64,000 nt of DNA from Williamsia sp. (GTDB lineage Bacteria > Bacteroidota > Bacteroidia > Chitinophagales > Chitinophagaceae). This document shows positions 42,660-52,143 of the stretch, in pieces; within the stretch, counting starts at the first letter, position 1; each line of letters opens with the position of its first letter. The notes beneath the pieces were generated by a model. The model searched no databases. It saw only the letters and a list, made by a program, of their open reading frames with translations, and was not told the DNA's origin. The stretch covers positions 62,001-126,000 of the forward strand of contig JADCRZ010000012.1 of NCBI GenBank assembly GCA_015069695.1, read 5' to 3'. A program made the position numbers and the translations under genes.

Positions 42660-43991
42660 TTACACAGCTTCCGATGTAGAGGTAAACGTAAAGTCCCGGA
42701 TCTTCATCGGGGGGATGAGATAGCTGCGGTACGATTCTACGTTTACGCTGCGTTCCGGTTTGCCAAGGGCTTCTACGTTGTTGAGCATGATAACCGGGCT
42801 TTCATTGAAGCGGAAATTCATGACCGGGTATTTGATCTTGCCGTTTTCAATGTAAAAAGTTCCGTCGCGTGTGAGGCCCGTGAGCAGCAGGGTTTGTGGA
42901 TCCACCATGCGGATATACCAGAGGCGGGAAACCAGGATGCCCCGTTCGGTGCTTTTGATCATGTCTTCAACAGACATGGTACCGCCTTCCATGATGATAT
43001 TTGATGGACCGGGTACAGGCTGCACGCCTTTTTGCTTGGCCCAATAGCGCGAGTAGCTCAGGTTTTTTACAACCCCTTTTTCGATCCAGTTGATCCGTTT
43101 GTTTTCGCTGCCGTCGCCGTTCCAGGTAGAAGCAGGCAGTTCGGGATTGAAAGGATCGGAGTAGATGGTTACTTTTTCATCCATCAGCTTTTCGCCCAGG
43201 CGGTTGCCTCCGCCGGGTTTGCTCAGAAAGCTACGGCCTTCGTCGGCACTGCGGGCATCAAAGCCAAACATACTCGAAAGCATATAGGTGGCAGCTACGG
43301 GTTCAAGGATCACCGTGTATTTGCCAGGTTCAATGGAACGCGCACCGATGGATCCGTTGGCTTTGGAAGCGGCGATCTTGGTGGTGCTCAGCGTATCCAG
43401 TTTGGTGATGTCGTTAAAGCCACGGGCGGCATAGCCTGATCCGGTGCCTTCTTCGTTGCGGGTGGTAATGGTAAATACCACATCCGTGTCTCTGTTGTAT
43501 CCGAAAAAGCCTTTGGAGTTCATGATGGCGTTAAAGCCGGTGGTATCTTCCAGGTAACCGGCTGCCTGCAGTTTGGCATCTTTGGCAACCTGGATGCTTT
43601 TGCCTACTGCATCGGCCCGCTGGTCGGGCGTGATGGCTGCCGTGGCAGGAACAAAACCGATGGGTTCCTTGTATTCGAGCGGACCCAGCAGGGGCATGTA
43701 TTCCGGGTTTTCAGGAGCAAGCTGTGCCAGCTCTTCCGCCCTTCTGACTACTTTCTCGAGCGAGGCATCATCAAATTCATTGATGGATGCAGAGCCGGTC
43801 TTTTTACCAAAGGATGCGCTTACACCCAGGCTCAGCGTGCTGATGTCGCCTGAGGTAGAGATCGCATTGCGGGCATAACGGATATTGCCGCTTTCTGAAC
43901 CGCTGAGACTAACCGTACATTCGTCGGCTTTTGAAAAGGCAAGCACTTTTTTCAGGAGTGCCTGGGCTTCTTCTTTGCTTAAAATTGCCAT
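42660..43991 (-). CDS. TldE/PmbA-like protein, metal-less partner of TldD
   Basis: 443 residues. It is the TldE/PmbA type: the same fold as TldD but no HExxxH motif, the expected partner that supplies the other half of the heterodimeric protease. Visible family motifs are NAISTSGDISTLSLGVSASF (N-terminal Asn-Ala-Ile motif common to TldD and TldE), ATYMLSSMFGFDARSADEGR, and SRLWYIRMVDPQTLLLTGLT. It has no export signal, unlike its TldD neighbours. The gene starts at ATG 43989-43991, 5 bases after copy B, so it is translated in the same operon; dispersed repeat copy 5 starts 4 bases after its stop. Confidence 0.88.
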   Translation of the reverse strand: MAILSKEEAQALLKKVLAFSKADECTVSLSGSESGNIRYARNAISTSGDISTLSLGVSASFGKKTGSASINEFDDASLEKVVRRAEELAQLAPENPEYMPLLGPLEYKEPIGFVPATAAITPDQRADAVGKSIQVAKDAKLQAAGYLEDTTGFNAIMNSKGFFGYNRDTDVVFTITTRNEEGTGSGYAARGFNDITKLDTLSTTKIAASKANGSIGARSIEPGKYTVILEPVAATYMLSSMFGFDARSADEGRSFLSKPGGGNRLGEKLMDEKVTIYSDPFNPELPASTWNGDGSENKRINWIEKGVVKNLSYSRYWAKQKGVQPVPGPSNIIMEGGTMSVEDMIKSTERGILVSRLWYIRMVDPQTLLLTGLTRDGTFYIENGKIKYPVMNFRFNESPVIMLNNVEALGKPERSVNVESYRSYLIPPMKIRDFTFTSTSEAV

Positions 43992-43996
43992 AATAT

Positions 43997-45634
43997 TTAT
44001 CCGATTTTTCTAGCTGTGTTAATTACGTTGACGCCGTTAAAACGGGTGGTGGAGCAACCATGTGATACGGAGTTCGACTGACCCGGCTGGCCCTTTCCAT
44101 CGTTGAAAGCGCCGCCCAGGCGGTAGTCGCTTTCATCCGCAATGGATGCCACGGAGTTCCAGAACTCCTGGGTGATGGCCTGGTAAGCCACATCCTTGAG
44201 CATGCCCACGATCTTGCCGTTCTTGATTTCGTAGAATGTTTGTCCGCCAAACTGGAAATTATAGCGCTGCTGGTCGATCGAGAACGAGCCATCGCCAATG
44301 ATATAAATTCCTTTTTCTACGCCCTTGATCATATCATCCACGCTTAGCTTTTGCTTGCCGGGTTGCAGGGATACATTGGGCATGCGTTGAAACTGGACAT
44401 CGTTCCAGCTTTGTGCATAGCAGCAGCCCTGTCCCGAGTTCAGTCCGATAATATGCGCCTGGTCACGGATCACCTGGTAGTTCACCAGGATGCCGTCTTT
44501 GATCAGGTCCCATTTTTTCGCTTCCACGCCTTCGTCGTCATAGCCGATGGCACCCAGGGAGCCGGGTTGCATTCTATCGGCCACAACGTTCACCAGCTTG
44601 TTGCCAAAATTGAATTTCTTGGACTTCCATTTATCGAGTGTCAGAAAGCTGGTACCTGCATAATTGGCCTCGTAGCCCAATACCCTGTCCAGTTCAGTGG
44701 GATGGGCGATCGATTCGTGGATGGTGAGCCAGAGATGGGATGGATCAAGGATCAGGTCGTATTTGCCCGGCTCTACCGATTTTGCTTTTATCTTCTGGTC
44801 CACATCGGCCGTTGCGGCTTTGATGTCTTCCATGATGTCGTAGCGGTTCTTGTAGCGGGTCACCACACCGGTTACTTTGCTGCCGGGTGTGGGCGTCAGG
44901 TATTCATAACCCATGCCCACGGGTGAGCTAAGCGAGCTGCGGGAAGCAAAACCACCGGATGCCCGGTCGATTTTGGTCACGTTGAAATTGGGCTGGATGC
45001 GGAAAATATCCTGGTCGATGTAAGAGCCGTCGGAGGTGGCCAGGTATTTCTGTTCGTTGCGGGCCATGATCACCGAATTGACAAAGCTAGCCTTGCCTTC
45101 CATGGCAACGGCGTTCACTGCCAGCAGCAGATCCACCTTGTCTTTCACCGGCACTTCAAAAGGATTTTTTTCGATCGGTGTTTTCCAGCTCACTTCACCG
45201 AATCCTTTTTGCGGTGCCAGCTGCACGGGTGGTGCGCCTAGTTTTGAATTGGCTTTGGCAACTGCCACTGCTTTCTCCGCTATTTTGGCCATGTTTTCTT
45301 TGGTGACATTGTTGGAGGCGGCAAAACCCCAACAGCCATTGGCAATCACGCGGATGCCCACACCAAACGATTCGGTGTTGGCAACCCCTTGCACCCGGTT
45401 TTCGCGGGTGGCCACAAACTGGTTCAAATAACGGCCGATGCGCACGTCTGTGTAGGTAGCGCCTTTTGCTTTGGCCGCATTGAGGGCCACGTCAGCTAAT
45501 TCTTTTTTTGTCTTTACATCAATGCCATCATTGAGGGCCGCAAGGGGATCGATCGGGTTCCCGCGCATAAAGTCGGGCATCACCAGTGCACCCAGGCCCA
45601 TGGCTGATAATTGAAGAAAATCTTTTCTTTTCAA
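43997..45634 (-). CDS. TldD-like metalloprotease, copy B
   Basis: 545 residues from TTG 45632-45634. The zinc motif is HESIAH at residue 306 (TIHESIAHPTELDRVLG), followed by YDDEGVEAKKWD and a C-terminal SVSHGCSTTRFNGVNVINTA. Copies A and B are alike along their whole length, so they arose by duplication. Copy B's N-terminus MKRKDFLQLSAMGLGALVMP has only a Lys-Arg pair and a hydrophobic stretch, a weak twin-arginine-like signal. It is first in the three-gene unit copy B-TldE-copy A. The TldDE pair normally uses one TldD; which copy pairs with TldE is not known. Confidence 0.88.
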   Translation of the reverse strand: MKRKDFLQLSAMGLGALVMPDFMRGNPIDPLAALNDGIDVKTKKELADVALNAAKAKGATYTDVRIGRYLNQFVATRENRVQGVANTESFGVGIRVIANGCWGFAASNNVTKENMAKIAEKAVAVAKANSKLGAPPVQLAPQKGFGEVSWKTPIEKNPFEVPVKDKVDLLLAVNAVAMEGKASFVNSVIMARNEQKYLATSDGSYIDQDIFRIQPNFNVTKIDRASGGFASRSSLSSPVGMGYEYLTPTPGSKVTGVVTRYKNRYDIMEDIKAATADVDQKIKAKSVEPGKYDLILDPSHLWLTIHESIAHPTELDRVLGYEANYAGTSFLTLDKWKSKKFNFGNKLVNVVADRMQPGSLGAIGYDDEGVEAKKWDLIKDGILVNYQVIRDQAHIIGLNSGQGCCYAQSWNDVQFQRMPNVSLQPGKQKLSVDDMIKGVEKGIYIIGDGSFSIDQQRYNFQFGGQTFYEIKNGKIVGMLKDVAYQAITQEFWNSVASIADESDYRLGGAFNDGKGQPGQSNSVSHGCSTTRFNGVNVINTARKIG

Positions 45635-45746
45635 CGGATCGCTTTTTAGTGAATGAAAGGAGATGGAAGCAGTCTGCTAAACCAGGCAATGGATCAGGAA
45701 TCCATTTGTTATGGTGCGGCAATCTACCAAAAAATAGATTATGAGG

Positions 45747-47555
45747 TCATGCACGGGATAATTTTTTTTCTATCCATAGAAATCCTGCGCTGAACAAAAA
45801 TATTATAAAAAAATATATTTTAGGAAGGGGGAGGGAGGAGGATGTTCCTGCCACACCCACCTGCTCCCTGCTGCTTGTTTGCTGCAGCACGTAATTCCGG
45901 GTAATGGCTTGTTTATGTTTGGCCTGAACTCCTTTCCAGTTTTTTTTGCCCCAAACATACCAGTGAACGGGGTCGGCTACGCTGCCCGTTGTTTGCCAAC
46001 CCTCTAGCGGCCAATAGAGAGCTTGCCATGCAAATGGGAGTAAAAAATTTTGCGCATACGCAACCCCCGTGTTAGAAACCGGATAAACAGGCGGTCTGTC
46101 AGATTCTGTTTCTACCTGTAACGTTACCGGCTCGTCAACAAATGGAATGGAAGGAAGGAAGCTCCAGGTCGCGGGGGCTACTTTTTTGCGGAGGGATTTT
46201 TTTATCAGCAGGCTCCAGTAAGCTTCATAAGTTTTGTTGTTTCCAGCCAGCAGCCAGCTATAAGAATTCGGAATGGTTGTGAGAACAATCTTTCCCGCGC
46301 CATACAGGGCGCTGCCTGCAACAACACCGGTTGCTGATGCGGTTTGTACCAGGGCCTGGCTACCCGGCTGCAAGCGGATGTAAAGGGGCTGCTCTGCCAG
46401 CCAGCTTGCCGTATCCGGTATGGCATCTGCTATAATCAAGGGCACTTGTTTCGAGATACTGTCATGGTTTTGCGTCAGCGGAAAGAAGCCTCCATAAAAT
46501 GAGCGGGGTAACAGGCTATCGGCCCGGATGATCAAGCCCAAACCCTGCGCCGCCACAGCCGTCCTGATCGCCTGCTGCTCCGTAGCTCGCAGGTTGTTCA
46601 AGGCCACCGGATCGCTTATCAGCACATCTGTTTGTTGCAGCAGGGAGGCGTTGAGCTGGTTGGGGGATAGATTGCCGGTATTGGCAAACAACCTGTCTTG
46701 TTTTCCGGTTGAGATCAGGGTACGCACTTCCACGGCATAACCTTTTTTTGCCAGCCAGTCTTTTAAAAACCTTGTCTCGAAATTGGGTGCAGAAGACAAG
46801 AGCAGGATTTTTACAGGAGCGGCCGTGTCGATTTCTACCGGTAATGGCTCTTGCTCAAGCGTATCTTTTTGATTGAGCACAGACAAAGAGAAAAGGGCTT
46901 TTCCCCTGAGTTTAGGAACAGCACTTAACTGAAACGGTTGGTTGTTGCCAGGATTGATCATGACCGAGTCAAATCCTGTCTGGTATCCGCTGAGAACAAC
47001 GCGAACAGGCGTTGACAGCGGATTGTAGCAATGGCCCTGCACAACCATGCTTTCACCTTCCTGCAACTCCTTTGTCCAGCTGATGGTTTGGATGCCGGCA
47101 GGCAATGGAGCAGGATGAAACCGGATGGCCCTGTTTTGCAAGCAGGTTAGTTCGTCTTTATCAAATCCATTCCCAAACACGTGCAGATTGGTATAGTTGG
47201 CTGCCAGGAAAGCAATGGAATCAAGCGGAAGACTTACCCGATTGAGGCCTGCAGATTCCCTGCTTTCAGGTGAGAGGGAATAAACTGTTGGCTGTTGTGC
47301 AGATTGCTGTAAGAAGTTTCTGACACTGTCGGCCTGGTAGCCTTCCGTGAGCAGCACCGCTGTATTCGCTGACAGGTTTTTTGCAGGCTGTATCCAGTGC
47401 AAAGGGATCGTCATGCAGGCCAGACTAACAACAGCCAGCAAGCACGCGATCAGCCGGAGCACCAACCTGGACCGGTTTGGCCGGGCGAGTTCATTCCAAA
47501 CCACAAACGCCAGCGTTCCCAGGCATCCTGCTATCACAATATAGTTCCAGCTCAT
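45747..47555 (-). CDS. Membrane protein of the MoxR/BatA operon with GATase-like region
   Basis: 602 residues, not named. Two membrane helices at the N-terminus (residues 5-20 and 32-50), a large extracytoplasmic region, and a final helix (about 577-595, IYFFIIFLFSAGFLWIEKK). Between residues 240 and 440 the pattern VKILLLSSAPNFETRFLKDW, ISDPVALNNLRATEQQAIRT and AALYGAGKIVLTTIPNSYSW-like segments suggest a class I glutamine-amidotransferase-like fold without clear catalytic residues. Such proteins close Bacteroidota operons of MoxR, DUF58, BatA-like and DUF4175 genes. It starts 1 base after the DUF4175-like gene, so it belongs to that operon. Function is unknown. Confidence 0.6.
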   Translation of the reverse strand: MSWNYIVIAGCLGTLAFVVWNELARPNRSRLVLRLIACLLAVVSLACMTIPLHWIQPAKNLSANTAVLLTEGYQADSVRNFLQQSAQQPTVYSLSPESRESAGLNRVSLPLDSIAFLAANYTNLHVFGNGFDKDELTCLQNRAIRFHPAPLPAGIQTISWTKELQEGESMVVQGHCYNPLSTPVRVVLSGYQTGFDSVMINPGNNQPFQLSAVPKLRGKALFSLSVLNQKDTLEQEPLPVEIDTAAPVKILLLSSAPNFETRFLKDWLAKKGYAVEVRTLISTGKQDRLFANTGNLSPNQLNASLLQQTDVLISDPVALNNLRATEQQAIRTAVAAQGLGLIIRADSLLPRSFYGGFFPLTQNHDSISKQVPLIIADAIPDTASWLAEQPLYIRLQPGSQALVQTASATGVVAGSALYGAGKIVLTTIPNSYSWLLAGNNKTYEAYWSLLIKKSLRKKVAPATWSFLPSIPFVDEPVTLQVETESDRPPVYPVSNTGVAYAQNFLLPFAWQALYWPLEGWQTTGSVADPVHWYVWGKKNWKGVQAKHKQAITRNYVLQQTSSREQVGVAGTSSSLPLPKIYFFIIFLFSAGFLWIEKKLSRA

Positions 47556-47556
47556 A

Positions 47557-49692
47557 TCAGCGGTTGGTTTGTTGCAGGTTTTTAAAATACTGTTTCGACA
47601 AGTTTTGCTGCGTACCTGTTTGTTCCTGCCGGGGTGATTGTTCGGGGCGGCTCAGCATAAGATTTAAACCTCTTTCTGCCAGCTGGATATCAGTTGCAGA
47701 TAACGATGTTGATCGATCAAGTGCGCCCAGGACTCTTTTGATGGCTTCAAAAGAAGCCAGGTATGTGCCAGGTTTTTCAAGGGCACTGGTTCCCAGTTGT
47801 TGTGCAGCAGATTGCAACGTGCGGATAGCAGCTGGTGCCAGGCGTGGTGCATGCTTCAATGATTCCAAGATGCCTCCTGCATCCCGGAGTGCTTGGTGCT
47901 GCCTGTCTGCTGCTTTTGTTTGCCGATGGGTAACAGGTTCAACGATCTTGCTCAGATCGGCCGTAAGCCGTTTTTCCGGCCGCAGGGGTGTGGTTTTATA
48001 CGCTGCCTTGGCGACGTATGACCTGGATTGTTGTTGCAGGTCTTTGAGCAGGCGCAGGGCTTTGTATTCGAAGGGGAGGGCCTGCGCCGGCTTGTACAGG
48101 CGCAGCTGCAGTTCAGCCTTCCACATTTCTGAAAGAACGGCGCGGAGCTGCGCTTTTTGTTTGGGATCAAAAAAGGTGGCGTCTTCTGCATTGTCGTGCC
48201 TGTGCGTGTACTGCTCCATCAGTTTGGTGGCATCTCCCAAAACAGGCTGTTCGTGTTCTTCTCCCGCATGTTCCCGTTCTTCGCCCGGTTCATCTTCATT
48301 TTCTTCTCCCAGGAATTTTCCATAACGCAGCCGCAACAGTTTCTGATCAATGCCCAGGTTATTGCTTTTGTTGTTGAAAGCAGGGGTTGGAACTGTATCG
48401 TGGTCTTTGAGGAGTTGTTCTGTTTCAATGATGATCTGGCGCTGGCTCCGGAAATATTCCTGCTTCAGGTCAACGGCATTGGCGAGCCCTTCTATCTCCA
48501 TCAACTGGGCTGTATCCGGTAAGATGATATTGTAAACATCTGAGCGTGTTTCCTGGCCTGCATTGTCTGTGGCACTTACATAATAATACAATTCATCCCC
48601 GGGCTTCATGCCAAGCGCGCGCAGGTCCAGTCCTCTCTGCAAAAGGGTTTCGCGCCTGCCGGTAACGGGGCCGGACAATGGTAACTGCTGTTCCTTGAAT
48701 TTCACCGCTTCGCCGCTGCCGCTGGCAATCGTAGCCGTCATGGATGCCTGGCTCAAACCATAATCATCCTGGGCACTTACGTGGATGGTTATGCGCTGCG
48801 GCTCTCCGAAATCTATGGTCGTGTATTGTTGGGGCCGGATGATGCGCACCTGCGGGGGTGCATCTTTCGCGAGGTCTATCATGTACATTTCAGAAAGCCG
48901 GTCTTCTATCTTTACCTGGTAAAAACCGGTCGCCACCAGTTTTTTCTGGACCGCCCATTTTGTATGGCTGCTGTCTGCAGCACGCAGGGCTACGGCTTCT
49001 TTGTCATTGAACACCAGTTGCACCTGTTTAACAGGTTGGCTGGTGCCCATCTCCCAGTTTACCAGGGATCCTTCCAGGGTTTGTATGGTAAATATAGTTT
49101 GCTGCAAGGCCGGCTCACGCGTGTAAGCGGGCGGTTGGATGCGGATACGGATCGATGAAATACCAGCCAGCGTTTTTTCTTTGGTGGCCTGCTTTGCCGT
49201 TAAGGAGGATTGTTTTATTCCACGCTTGCTCCCTGAAAGAAAAAAATCGGGAAGCGGGTATAAACCTTGTGCAAGAATGATGGAAAAAAATAATACAATG
49301 ACAGACCAACCCAGGTTTTTATTTGGAAAGAAGGGTAGCGGAGCGGTACTGATGGCCTGCTCGATGCGGCTGGCCTGCAGTTGTTCCAATTGGGAGCGGG
49401 AAGCTACGGGTTTCAAGAGAAGCTGGGCGCTCTCCTGGAACTGCGGCATCCGGCTGTTGAGATAGCGCGCAATATGGACAGGCTCCCATTTCCAGCACCG
49501 GTGGCGGATACCTGCCACCAGGAGAGCAGGAAAAAAAATAAGCAGCCCAACCCACCAGGGATAAACAGCGTGATTTCGCAAAAGAGCTACCACAACCAGG
49601 GTAACTGCCAGCGCCAGCAGTCCGTCCGAAAGCAGGGCAATAAAGACCCATCGCCGCTGTAGTTTGCTGATGATGTTACCGGGTCCTGTCAT
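47557..49692 (-). CDS. DUF4175-like membrane protein
   Basis: 711 residues. Membrane helices occur near residues 15-60 (two) and 127-147, then a long periplasmic part rich in beta strands (for example IRIRIQPPAYTREPALQQTI, a DUF4175 feature) and a helical C-terminal half with many Gln and charged residues. A very acidic cluster, EENEDEPGEEREHAGEEHEQ (about 463-482), may be a linker. It starts in overlap with the BatA-like gene (17 bases, 49676-49692) and ends 1 base before the next, so the operon is tightly coupled. The role is unknown; association with MoxR ATPases suggests assembly or quality control in the envelope. Confidence 0.7.
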   Translation of the reverse strand: MTGPGNIISKLQRRWVFIALLSDGLLALAVTLVVVALLRNHAVYPWWVGLLIFFPALLVAGIRHRCWKWEPVHIARYLNSRMPQFQESAQLLLKPVASRSQLEQLQASRIEQAISTAPLPFFPNKNLGWSVIVLFFSIILAQGLYPLPDFFLSGSKRGIKQSSLTAKQATKEKTLAGISSIRIRIQPPAYTREPALQQTIFTIQTLEGSLVNWEMGTSQPVKQVQLVFNDKEAVALRAADSSHTKWAVQKKLVATGFYQVKIEDRLSEMYMIDLAKDAPPQVRIIRPQQYTTIDFGEPQRITIHVSAQDDYGLSQASMTATIASGSGEAVKFKEQQLPLSGPVTGRRETLLQRGLDLRALGMKPGDELYYYVSATDNAGQETRSDVYNIILPDTAQLMEIEGLANAVDLKQEYFRSQRQIIIETEQLLKDHDTVPTPAFNNKSNNLGIDQKLLRLRYGKFLGEENEDEPGEEREHAGEEHEQPVLGDATKLMEQYTHRHDNAEDATFFDPKQKAQLRAVLSEMWKAELQLRLYKPAQALPFEYKALRLLKDLQQQSRSYVAKAAYKTTPLRPEKRLTADLSKIVEPVTHRQTKAADRQHQALRDAGGILESLKHAPRLAPAAIRTLQSAAQQLGTSALEKPGTYLASFEAIKRVLGALDRSTSLSATDIQLAERGLNLMLSRPEQSPRQEQTGTQQNLSKQYFKNLQQTNR

Positions 49693-51193
49693 ACTGATCT
49701 TTTTTTCTGCTGTATGAAATGGCTCTTTCCAGAAAAAACAGCAGGAGGGCTGCGATCCAGATTGGCTTCTCCCATTCTTTTTTCTGCAAGGAGGATTTGG
49801 CGATCCCGCTTTGACGCACCGGCGATCCAGCTGCAGTAAGCTGTTCCTGGCTCAGGCTTCTTTTGTCCCATTTCCCATTTTCCTTTGCAGCTTGTTCCTC
49901 CAGCAGGAGCTGCAAAAGCCAAACCGGAAAGCGGCTGCTCCAGGGCAGGTCTGTCCATTGTGGATCAAAGCGGCTGTAAAAATTGTAGAAGGTGGTTTTC
50001 GGCGTGTTTGTTTTTGTCAGTACCGGATCACCGTATCCATCCAGCCATACGGGCTCATTGTCCGCGTCGGCGCTGCTGTCAGAAACGGTCTTGTACAAGG
50101 CAATGGGTTCTCCCTTGCTTTCTATTCCTTCCTGCATGATCCAGGAAGACCGCTTCTGTTCCCTGCCCGCTACGTACCTGAAAATGCGGCTGTTTGCTAT
50201 GTATGGAACCGGTTTATCGGAGAGCCAGAAAAGCCAGTCTGGTGGCGGGAGACGGCTTTGGGGATCATGGATAAGCTTTACCTGGATCCGGTGCCCCGAG
50301 TATTGACGGATGGCCTGTATGGCTGCTTCTACGTACCGGGCGTCATGGGGATATTTATCTGTAAACACCACCACCTGCATGGTTGAAGTATCTACTTCCA
50401 CCGGTTCCCTATGCAGGCCTGTTGAGGACGTTAGGGTAAACCTTCCATTTTCAAAGCTGGTTGCATAGCCGTGAGGGGACGCTTTCGTGGCACTTAGATT
50501 TTCAGTTGTGTAAACAGTGGATCCTGGTGTGCTCACTGCTTTTATGATCCGGATGCTGTCCGGGGCGCTCAGGTAAGCAGCTGCGAGCCAGCTTGAAACA
50601 GAGTCGCGCAGGGTAGCAGCTTGCCAGTGAAGATTTGAGGCGCTTGCCGGTCGTTTGCCGGTGAAATTTTTCAGCTCATTGTTTGTGTATAAATAAACCG
50701 GCATGCCTGCGGGCGCCTGTTTGTAAAGCCGCTCTAGCCTGATCCAGTAAGAAGTGCTGTCTGCTGTACCACTGCTATCTGGTGAAAGCAAGGTTTCTTT
50801 TTGAAAGGCCGGAAAAGCGCCGCTAAAATCATGCAACTCCAAACCCTTGCCTAGGAGTGAATCGATCCGGGGTTTAAAAAGCGTGTAAAGTTCTTTTCTG
50901 TTTTGTGGATCAAGGACGATCCATCCTGCTTGTTGGGCCGGTTTTGTATGGCTAGGCCAGTAAGGGCCTGCCAACAGCAGGGTAAGCAGCAGAATAAGCA
51001 GACAGCGAAGCAGGAGCAGGAGCCAGTCGCGTAGCCGCAGGCTGCTGGCATGCGGTTGCGCTGTTTGCTGCAGCAGCTGTATACTGCCAATTTTCAGCGT
51101 CTTGCCCTCGCGTACATTCCATAGGTGAATGATTACCGGCACCACAAGGGTTGCAGCCATCCAAAGCCATCCTGGTTGTATAAACTGCAGCAC
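49676..51193 (-). CDS. BatA-like membrane protein (aerotolerance regulator N-terminal domain)
   Basis: 505 residues from GTG 51191-51193. The N-terminal 80 residues are the BatA N-terminal domain: MLQFIQPGWLWMAATLVVPV, IIHLWNVREGKTLKIGSIQL, and a second helix LLLLLRCLLILLLTLLLAGP. The rest is a periplasmic region, followed by a C-terminal helix (WIAALLLFFLERAISYSRKK). A vWA-type fold is expected in BatA proteins, but no complete MIDAS motif was found here. It follows the DUF58 gene with no gap (51193/51194) and overlaps the DUF4175-like gene, so all are one transcript. Confidence 0.78.
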   Translation of the reverse strand: MLQFIQPGWLWMAATLVVPVIIHLWNVREGKTLKIGSIQLLQQTAQPHASSLRLRDWLLLLLRCLLILLLTLLLAGPYWPSHTKPAQQAGWIVLDPQNRKELYTLFKPRIDSLLGKGLELHDFSGAFPAFQKETLLSPDSSGTADSTSYWIRLERLYKQAPAGMPVYLYTNNELKNFTGKRPASASNLHWQAATLRDSVSSWLAAAYLSAPDSIRIIKAVSTPGSTVYTTENLSATKASPHGYATSFENGRFTLTSSTGLHREPVEVDTSTMQVVVFTDKYPHDARYVEAAIQAIRQYSGHRIQVKLIHDPQSRLPPPDWLFWLSDKPVPYIANSRIFRYVAGREQKRSSWIMQEGIESKGEPIALYKTVSDSSADADNEPVWLDGYGDPVLTKTNTPKTTFYNFYSRFDPQWTDLPWSSRFPVWLLQLLLEEQAAKENGKWDKRSLSQEQLTAAGSPVRQSGIAKSSLQKKEWEKPIWIAALLLFFLERAISYSRKKDQYDRTR

Positions 51194-52081
51194 TTATGTT
51201 TTGAGTTTGGTACGCTGGTTTAAAAAATCGCGCAGGGCTCCGTCAAGCGGCTGATCAAGGCTGATCAAACGGTAAAAGATCCCCTTATCAAGCATGCGCA
51301 TGCGCAAGGCGGCGAGATAGCCGGTTAGTTGTTGCTGGTATTCTTTCCTGATCTGGCCCGGATCAGTTTTGATCACTTCACCGGTCTCCAGGTCCTGCAG
51401 GGCGGTATAGCCCTTGAAGTCCAGCTCCTGTTCGTTGCGGGCCAGCAGGTGAAATACAATGACCTCGTGTTTGTAGGCCGCCAGCTGGTCAAGAAAAGAT
51501 TGGAGCTCTCCTGCCCGTTCATACAGGTCAGAAATAAAGATCACGATCTCTCTTCTGCGTGCAGCGGCAAATAAGTTCTTATAATGAACAGGATCGGTGA
51601 ATTTTCCCCCGGCTTCTATCTTTTCGAGCTGGTAATACAAGTGCGCCATGTGCTGGTGTTCCGGACGGGCAGCGAGGGAAAACAAGTTGCCTTCCTGGCA
51701 CACATACAACCCCACCGCATCTCCCTGCTTGTGCGCCAGGTAAGCTAGCGAAGCAGCCAGGTAGCGGGCATAGCCGATCTTTTTTATCCCCCCATCTTCA
51801 TGGTTCATTGATCCGCTGGCATCTACCACCAGCCTGAGCGATATACTGGTTTCTACTTCTGATTCGCGGATATAGTACCGGTCTGAGCGGGCGTACATTT
51901 TCCAGTCCAGCCAGCGCAGATCCTCGCCGGGCTGGTAGCTCCTGTACTGGCTGAATTCTAGTCCGGGCCCCTTGATGGTGCTCCGGTTGATGCCCGATAA
52001 AAAACCATCCACCGCTGTTTTGGCAGCTAGCTGCAGGTCTTTGATCGCCATCAGGACTTTCGGATCAAGTAAACGGCTCAT
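51194..52081 (-). CDS. DUF58 vWA-domain protein
   Basis: 295 residues, cytosolic or membrane-peripheral. The DUF58 signature is YRSYQPGEDLRWLDWKMYAR, and the vWA MIDAS motif DASGSM is at residues 87-92, with Thr/Asp partners further on (SLAYLAHKQGDAVGLYVC). DUF58 proteins act with MoxR-type AAA ATPases as adaptors in protein complex assembly. It is the second gene of the operon, 62 bases after moxR and directly abutting the BatA-like gene. It has no export signal, in contrast to the membrane proteins downstream. Confidence 0.88.
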   Translation of the reverse strand: MSRLLDPKVLMAIKDLQLAAKTAVDGFLSGINRSTIKGPGLEFSQYRSYQPGEDLRWLDWKMYARSDRYYIRESEVETSISLRLVVDASGSMNHEDGGIKKIGYARYLAASLAYLAHKQGDAVGLYVCQEGNLFSLAARPEHQHMAHLYYQLEKIEAGGKFTDPVHYKNLFAAARRREIVIFISDLYERAGELQSFLDQLAAYKHEVIVFHLLARNEQELDFKGYTALQDLETGEVIKTDPGQIRKEYQQQLTGYLAALRMRMLDKGIFYRLISLDQPLDGALRDFLNQRTKLKT

Positions 52082-52143
52082 ATAATAAAAGCGAAGGAAG
52101 TGCGGTTTGCAAAATTGCAGGTCCTTTTCGGGGACCCCCCATT

